Below, piece after piece: positions 55,194-64,000 of a stretch of 64,000 nucleotides of DNA. Position numbers and translations under genes: made by a program. This DNA is from Leptobrachium leishanense (Eukaryota > Chordata > Amphibia > Anura > Megophryidae). The notes under the pieces were generated by a model, which did no database searches, had not been told where the DNA came from, and saw only the letters and a program-made list of their open reading frames with translations. The stretch lies in NCBI GenBank assembly GCA_009667805.1, contig CM019064.1, forward strand, positions 76,134,400 to 76,198,399, written 5' to 3'. Every line of letters starts with the position of its first letter. The first letter of the stretch is position 1.

Positions 55194-56100
55194 GGGGTTA
55201 TTCAAAGAGAGCCGAACTTGCAACCGAATTGCACCAAACGGTGAATTTCCCCGTACGGTACAATTTCGTTCGGCTATTCAGAAAGCCGGCAATTCGCCAA
55301 ATACTGGTGAATTGCCTACAAAATACAGTGCAATTCGGCAGCAGCGAAATCCCCATAGAGAAGCAATGGTTAATCTATTCAGAGGACACTGAACAGCAGA
55401 GAAATGTCAGTGAAATACCCTGATTTTCGGTGCTTTCATTCAGCAGGTTATACAGGCGAATCTCATAAGTTTCAATGAAAAAAAAATTCCCAGTTTCGCT
55501 TACTTTTTTATTCAACCGTTTATTCTTTTCGTTTGCAGCAAAACGTTTTTTTATTAATTAATTTTTCAGGCATTTTTCTGGATTTTTTGGGCGAAATTGT
55601 TGATTCAGATTTTTTTTAAATGGCGTTTTTTTTTATTCTGTAACAGACCTTTTTATTGTTATTCATAGGACCTTATATATTATTTTCAGGCATTTTCATG
55701 CATTAGTTTTGTTTAAAACACTTTTAAAACTGTAGTGTTCTTTTTTATACCCCTGTTCGGCGGCTGATAGTCTTTTTTTCGGCAGCGTTTGATCGTCTGA
55801 TCTGTGGCGTTCGTGGATCATTGCCTACGTTTGGCGGCTCGTCGACTGCATTCAGCAGTTTGCTGCTGCGTTCAGCGGTCTGTTTGGCAAGTCGTCAGCT
55901 GTGTTCGGCGGGTAGTGGATGTGTTTAGCGGTCTGTTCGACGGGTTTATCTGTGGTGTTTGGTGGATCCCTTTCTGCGCACTACAGGGACCCTCAACTCA
56001 CCGCTGGGTCGGCGAACTAGAGTAGCCGAATCGCACCGAAGTGCGCCGAACAAAAGGGCGCCAAAATTTTAGGAAATTTCGTTGCTCTTTGAATAACCCC
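55194..56100. mobile_element. GGGGTTATTC MITE family, copy 5
   Basis: The left end GGGGTTATTCAAAGAGAGC and right end GTTGCTCTTTGAATAACCCC are inverted, 907 bp apart. TA precedes the left end. It is the best-preserved pair of ends in the family here. Confidence 0.85.
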
Positions 56101-56341
56101 AATAAAAAACTGTGTTTAATATGGGTAGGTGAAGTAAATGAGAAAGTAGGAAATTATGATTGAACACGCAGAGTAAAAAGACAAAATTGCTAGTGTCCTT
56201 AAGCACCAAACAAGCAAAATGAGGTTGTGACACTAAGATAGAGATTTATGCTTAATTTCATTAAACATTAGAGTGAGGATAAGGCCACTTTCATACAGAT
56301 GCTGCCACAACCTTATTTATAGGAGAGTTATAGGTCCTATG

Positions 56342-57074
56342 CAGTGGCGTAACTAGAAACCTGAGGGCCCCGGTGCGAGAATCCATGAAGGGCCCCCCCC
56401 CAATCCATATATATTTTTTTTTCTCTTTCCCTTAAACATAAAAAGAGAGTACGCCATTTATATTAATTAGTTCAATTTAAGATTACCGGGGGGAGGGGGC
56501 CTTCAATATGGTGGTGACCTGACACACTGCACATTATAGAGCTCCGCAGCAATAAAACTCACAGTAATGTGCGGTGTGTATGAGCATATCACAGAGCTCC
56601 ACAGCAATGAATTTCACAAGAAGCACTGGGGTGTATGAGCAGGTACAGAATCCACAGCAAAGCCCTGACCCAGGCTTATCAGAGAGCCTGGCTTGTATGC
56701 CTGCATGTGTATGGCACACTGGCCGAGCCTGGCATACCCATGCCCCAGGAGCAAGAGTGATAAAACATGGGGCATTTAAGGCTCCATATGGAAACAAAGT
56801 GACTGAGACAGACAGGGGAGCCAGGCCCCCAGCTCACATGGGTATATTTGCACCCAACTCACACATGGATATATTTGCACCCAACTCACCGCGTGACAGG
56901 GGGCGGCGCCAATGCAATGTGCGCCTGCTCCAGTAGAATGTGGGAAGCAGAGCAGGCGCGCTGACATGGCTGCGGGCACAAATGCTTGCCTGAGCCGCTG
57001 GGCCCCCTAAAGTGGCGGAATGCTAGGGCCCGGTCGCAAGTGCGACCGCTGCGACCATGGTAGTTCCCACACTG
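56342..57074. mobile_element. hAT MITE (CAGTGGCGTAACTAG family)
   Basis: The ends CAGTGGCGTAACTAGAAACC and CATGGTAGTTCCCACACTG are inverted but diverged. The flanks GTCCTATG (56334-56341) and ATCCTATG (57075-57082) are an 8-bp duplication with one mismatch. The interior has a tandem GGATATATTTGCACCCAACTCAC-type 28-bp duplication near 56840-56890. Frames within it are fortuitous. Confidence 0.8.
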
Positions 57075-57082
57075 ATCCTATG

Positions 57083-57922
57083 TTAGCATCCCTTACATTT
57101 TCTTTCTATAAATGATATTATAGTATCGTGTCCTGATTATTTTCAATGTGTTACTGGAAATATTCTATATGCATTTATAAAAGGAATGGGATGAGTTTTA
57201 ATGGCTGGAATGGTGACAAAAAGAAGTTAGTTTTGTATTTGTCTTCCCAATCAAATCTTCCTGGTCTTCCTATGAATACGGGAAGGATGCACGATGTATA
57301 TTACTGTATGGCTGTTGGTTTGCTGGCATCTCATAAACATCTAACAGTCTGTGATCTACAGTCTCAAGGGTAGAGAAAAGTGTGAAACAAAACAAAAATA
57401 CTATATGAGCCTTAGTTTCGTGTCAGTGAGGAAAAAAAACCTGTTAAAGAGATAAGTGTAACATAGAGAAATTCTTAGGTTTGCAGAAATGCCATGAAGA
57501 CAAATATCCCCTCTTTACAAGAGCCGAGAAAGGAATACCATACAAGACACATTGAAACTAGACGGGGATGGGCCACAGAGGAAGAGAAAAACGATAAGGC
57601 CTCAATGGATATTGATAAATAAAGTGCAGACTGAATAAATGATGATGAATCTTGATTTCTCCACGGATATGCACTCATTATGGTCAGAATCTTGCTTAAA
57701 AACCATAAATATGATTTAGCCATGTTGGTGTAAACACTGGGACAATGGAGTGTGCATTGATGTTTCGGCACATATGTGGACCGCAATACCAAACAAACCC
57801 TACTTAAATGTCACTGCATACATCTACACGTTCTGTAAATCACTAGTCACCAGTACGAAAAATTAGGAAATGTACCAAGTGAGCCAATACTGTATATAAA
57901 CCTCATGAAAAGTTCAGGAACA
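57083..57922. other. Unassigned stretch
   Basis: No recognised feature. The 105-codon frame at 57475-57792 lacks family features. Confidence 0.4.
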
Positions 57923-58240
57923 TACAGTGGCAAGAAAAAGTATGTGAACCCTTTGGGATTACGTGGAGTTTTGCATGAATTGGTCATAAAATGTGCTCTG
58001 ATCTTCATCTAAGTCACAACAATTTGAAAAACACAGTCTGCTTAAAATAATACAACACAAACATTATATGTTTTCATGTGTTTATTGAACATAACATGTA
58101 AACATTCACAGTGCAGGGTGGAAAAAGTATGTGAACCCCTAGCCTAACGACTTCTCCAAGAGCTAATTGGAGCCAGGAGTGAGCCAACCTTGAGTCCAAT
58201 CAGTGTGATATTATTGGATGTGTTGCTGAAAGCTGTCCTA

Positions 58241-60905
<2,665 letters not shown>

Positions 60906-61127
60906 GTCGAAAGGTTCACATACTTTTTCCACCCTGCACTGTGAATATTTACATGTTCTGTTCAATAAAAACATGAAAACATATAATGTTTGTGTTGTAT
61001 TATTTTAAGCAGACTGTGTTTTTCAAATTGTTGTGACTTAGATGAAGATCAGAGCACATTTTATGACCAATTCATGCAAAACTCCACGTAATCCCAAAGG
61101 GTTCACATACTTTTTCTTGCAACTGTA

Positions 61128-62105
61128 TATATACAGTATATATATTACACAAGGAGTGTAGCACTCAACATTTACTAAGCTCAGAATGTGGTGCTTAAAG
61201 ACAATGTAATATAACAAACCATAAAGAGCACTCCATTAACACATTCAAATACTTCAACAGCAGCCCATATATTTAAACATTAATGATTTTACCAAGTTCT
61301 AACCCTTCAAAGCTTCCATCAACTCTTACCCCTTTCAGGATTACAACAGGTCTTAACCCATTCAAGACTTTCTACAAGGTCGAAAAAGAGTTGACATTAC
61401 TTGGGCAAGCCCCCTCCCTGTCACAGGTGCCCCACCCGCAAAATTTATTTAACCTTGAACTGCAGGGAGCTCCAGAAAGGACTCAGTCCTCAGTAAGTGA
61501 GTTGATCCCATAATAGCAGTCATTAGGTAATAAGGATACGACCTGTCAAAAGGTGGAATACACCCGTCCCTGTCAACTGGCTGTGGTGCTGAATCTGATG
61601 TATTCAGCACCACAGGCCAATAGTCAGCTCAATATTTAACCCTAGCTTGCCATTTAACCCTAATCTAACAGTAATTGAGCAGGATTTGATTTATTGCTTT
61701 TTTTTTTAGATAATCAAATTAAAATGAAATTACGAAACGAAATTACAAAATCGAAGCAAATTTTTCAGCTGTGCACACCTCTAGATCTCACCAGGATTTC
61801 TCTCCACCGATTAGCAATTATTATCTCGCACCTAACACAAAAAACACTCAGGTCTGATATTTTGAGAAATATATCAGACTTTTAGTGAAAATATATAACA
61901 AATCATACATTTATTGTGACGTAACAGGGAAACATTTACTCGAACACATGCATGTAAGCTTCATAGTGTGTGTAGAACCAATGGGAACTCCGTTCCCTTT
62001 GTAAAAATACTAGTGGAGGAACTGCGTTCCCACACGTTCCCGCTCGACTTGTAATTCCTTCTAAGGAATATATTTACAGCACAGAGCATGTGGCTACATA
62101 GTAAA
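61128..62105. other. Unassigned stretch
   Basis: It begins with a (TA)n run. The 76-codon frame at 61283-61513 has no family features. Confidence 0.4.
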
Positions 62106-62552
62106 AATGAACCTAGTGGTCTCACTAACTCAGCTCCCCACTACCTGTCCTCACTAATCACCAAATACACCCCAGCCCGCTCCCCAAGATCAAAGAGTGA
62201 CCTGCGCCTAGCTTCTTCCTGCATCACCTCTTCCCATGATAGACTGTAGGATTTCTCTCGCGCAGCCCCCATCCTCTTGAACACTCTCCCTCGTACTGTC
62301 AGACTTTCCCCTAGTTTCCCTTCCTTCAAATGCTCCCTTAAGACATTCCTGTTTAGGGAAGCCTACCACCCGACTCACTGACGCAACCAGTCCACCACCC
62401 TCACCTTGCAGTCCCCTCCTCCTGTTTCCACCCCCAACCCTCTAGGTTGTGAGTTCCCACGGGAATAGGGCCCTCATTTCCTATTGTACCGGTTGTGCCC
62501 ATTGTACAGCGCTGCGGAATATGCTACGTAAGTAAAGAATAATAATAATATC
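62106..62552 (+). mobile_element. L2-type LINE 3' end
   Basis: The plus strand encodes LLNTLPRTVRLSPSFPSFKC then SLKTFLFREAYHPTH and a stop. This is the conserved ORF2 C-terminus of L2/CR1-group LINEs (NxLPxxIR..SFKSxLKTHLF). A GC-rich 3' UTR follows with TAGGTTGTGAGTTCCCACGG, TGTACAGCGCTGCGGAATAT and an AATAATAAT tail. The copy is severely 5'-truncated. Its tail explains the short repeats near 6423, 6764, 28876 and 46516. Confidence 0.85.
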
Positions 62553-63386
62553 AAAAAAGGAAGGTTCTCAAGGGTATAATATCAGGAGTCTGACTACACT
62601 TCCAATCCCAAAACCTGCCTAACCTGAGTAAACCTGCCTAATTTTCTGAAAAAATAAGATGCCGAAGATGTCTGGCAATGAAGCATTCTCTCAACATCAA
62701 AGCATATGTTCCTCGTCTACCGGAGTCCAACAAACATAAGGAGAAATTTGAAGGTAACATGTTAAGTAATGGAAGATGCCACGTTATAATGCCATATACG
62801 CTCAAGGAATTCCTAACCAAGTAAAAAAATATATATATATTTTCTTTTCAAAATATAATATGATTGATATGAAAATATTAAGGTTAAAAAACTTGAGACG
62901 CCTGGCATAACACCGTGAATTAAATGAATCCGATACAAATGCCTGTAGTGTGCTTTTCCTAATTTTTATATCCACCGGGCATAAGGAAGAACAGAAGATG
63001 AGCAACGTAACTCATGCACACATTCATTTTGCCAAATCCTCCTTGGCTCGGAAAGCAAGAAAATGTCACGGCATCACTGCTTTTGTGTTACTTTAATAAG
63101 TAATGTGACAACTAAGCCACAGTTTGGCTCCAACATATGCAAGTAATACTGGCAGCCCATCAAAATATGAATACTTAACAGGCATTTGTCTGTTCGGGAA
63201 TTAGAAAGCTTCTGAAATTCTCAAGTAAAATCCTTTTGTTTGTTATATGGGAGTAAACAGTTTCGATATTATTAGGATACATTGCTTTCTGGGAGAAATA
63301 TATCGCAAGATTAATGTTAACCTGCTCTGAGGATGGAGACAACTGAAATGATGAAGTGCAGCTACTTGAAAGGTAGTGAAAAGTAT
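62553..63386. other. Unassigned stretch
   Basis: AT-rich with nothing recognised. Confidence 0.4.
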
Positions 63387-63769
63387 CGAACAAACGCATT
63401 TTTCACGTCTACCGTCAAAAAGTGCGTTGATGCGTCCGAACGCATTTTTTCACGGAAGACGTGATAGCGGTTATACGATGCGCAATGTCGGCCTTTTTTT
63501 TTACGGAGCCATAAAAAACAAATGAACATGATGTTGGCCAGACATGTGCAGTGTCTGACGTCTCCTAATCATGCACACACGCCGCTATGCCGACGCAGCG
63601 CACTCTGTACTAGCGGTTCCACGTTCTCGAAAAAATGCGTTTGTTTGCCTCTTGCATTGCACTTTCGTGTGGCCGTACTTCGCATATTGGCCGTCATTGG
63701 ACGTCATTTGCTGCTACTACGGCCGTAATAAAATGCAGCTCAACGCACTGCGTTCGTCTGACCCCAGCC
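63387..63769. mobile_element. Harbinger-type MITE, copy 2
   Basis: The right end CGTTCGTCTGACCCCAGCC is followed by TAA (63770-63772) and matches the ends of 39499-39946. The interior has the same ACGTC/GACGT-rich style (CGCATTTTTTCACGG, GGACGTCATTTG). The left end is degraded, so the start is approximate. Confidence 0.65.
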
Positions 63770-63772
63770 TAA

Positions 63773-64000
63773 ATAATAAAAACACAAATATTAATGAAAT
63801 GTGCAAATACAAAAGATGAAGAGGAGGAAAGAAAATGTACTGTATAATGTTAAGGTTAATGGCTCAAGCATTGTGCTTAGCTTTAACTCTGCTTGCGTCT
63901 CGGATGTTGCGCCTGCTTACTGTATATTAAAGGGATACACCTTTTTTTAGTAAAACAAAAAGTCAGTAAACACAGAAAAGGTATAAAAGGTATATACATA
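63773..64000. other. Unassigned right edge
   Basis: TTAAAGGGATACACCTTT at about 63929 may be another end of the TAAAGG MITE type, cut by the window edge. Confidence 0.3.

Overview
The window looks like vertebrate, most probably anuran amphibian, intronic DNA. Supporting signs are long AT-rich non-coding stretches, L1, L2 and Tc1/mariner elements, hAT, piggyBac and Harbinger-type MITEs, a tRNA-derived V-type SINE, solo LTRs and minisatellites. Nothing bacterial or phage-like is present. The species cannot be fixed from the sequence.

Only one host coding exon was recognised: a 76-bp exon on the minus strand at 14233-14308. It has consensus splice sites and encodes VKQIMEEAVTRKFVHEDS..HIIALCG, the start of the RUN-domain region of SGSM2 (small G protein signalling modulator 2, RUTBC1). 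Most of the window right of it would then be the first intron of SGSM2, and the sequence left of it the next intron. No other exon of that gene was found.

Layout: 1-2.4 kb holds two L1 pieces in opposite orientation. 2.9-3.7 kb is a hAT MITE with a perfect 8-bp target duplication. 4.0-4.7 and 12.2-12.7 kb are two copies of a palindromic element, the second splitting a V-SINE. 5.8-6.7 kb is an LTR-type repeat whose relatives lie head to head at 47.4-48.35 kb. 8.2-8.9 kb is a GC-rich, CCAAT-containing island. 13.2-14.0, 22.4-23.2, 38.3-38.55, 49.2-50.1 and 55.2-56.1 kb are members of one GGGGTTATTC MITE family. 16.5-18.7 kb is a near-perfect 1075-bp tandem duplication ending inside a piggyBac-type MITE. 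21.8-22.4 kb is a deleted mariner. 26.4-27.6 kb is a DD35E Tc1 element. 30.6-33.0 kb has two tandem TTAA-bounded units. 33.7-36.9 kb is a hAT-like element with a palindromic interior that contains a 1.26-kb solo LTR. 39.5 kb is a Harbinger-type MITE. 40.1-41.4 kb is a short L1-like element with a 10-bp target duplication. 44.5-45.6 kb is a scrambled L1. 50.7-52.3 kb is a 36-bp minisatellite. 53.5-57.1 kb holds several MITEs. 57.9-61.1 kb is a long-IR Tc1 transposon interrupted by a 1.58-kb insertion. 62.1-62.55 kb is an L2 3' end, and 63.4-63.8 kb a second Harbinger-type MITE.

The features do not form a pathway. The window is a layered record of transposition inside a host intron. Its most informative parts are the SGSM2 exon, the nested insertions with clean target duplications, the recent tandem duplication, and minisatellites that create long open frames by periodicity. 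I found no convincing new functional system. All family assignments come from reading the sequence, without database searches.
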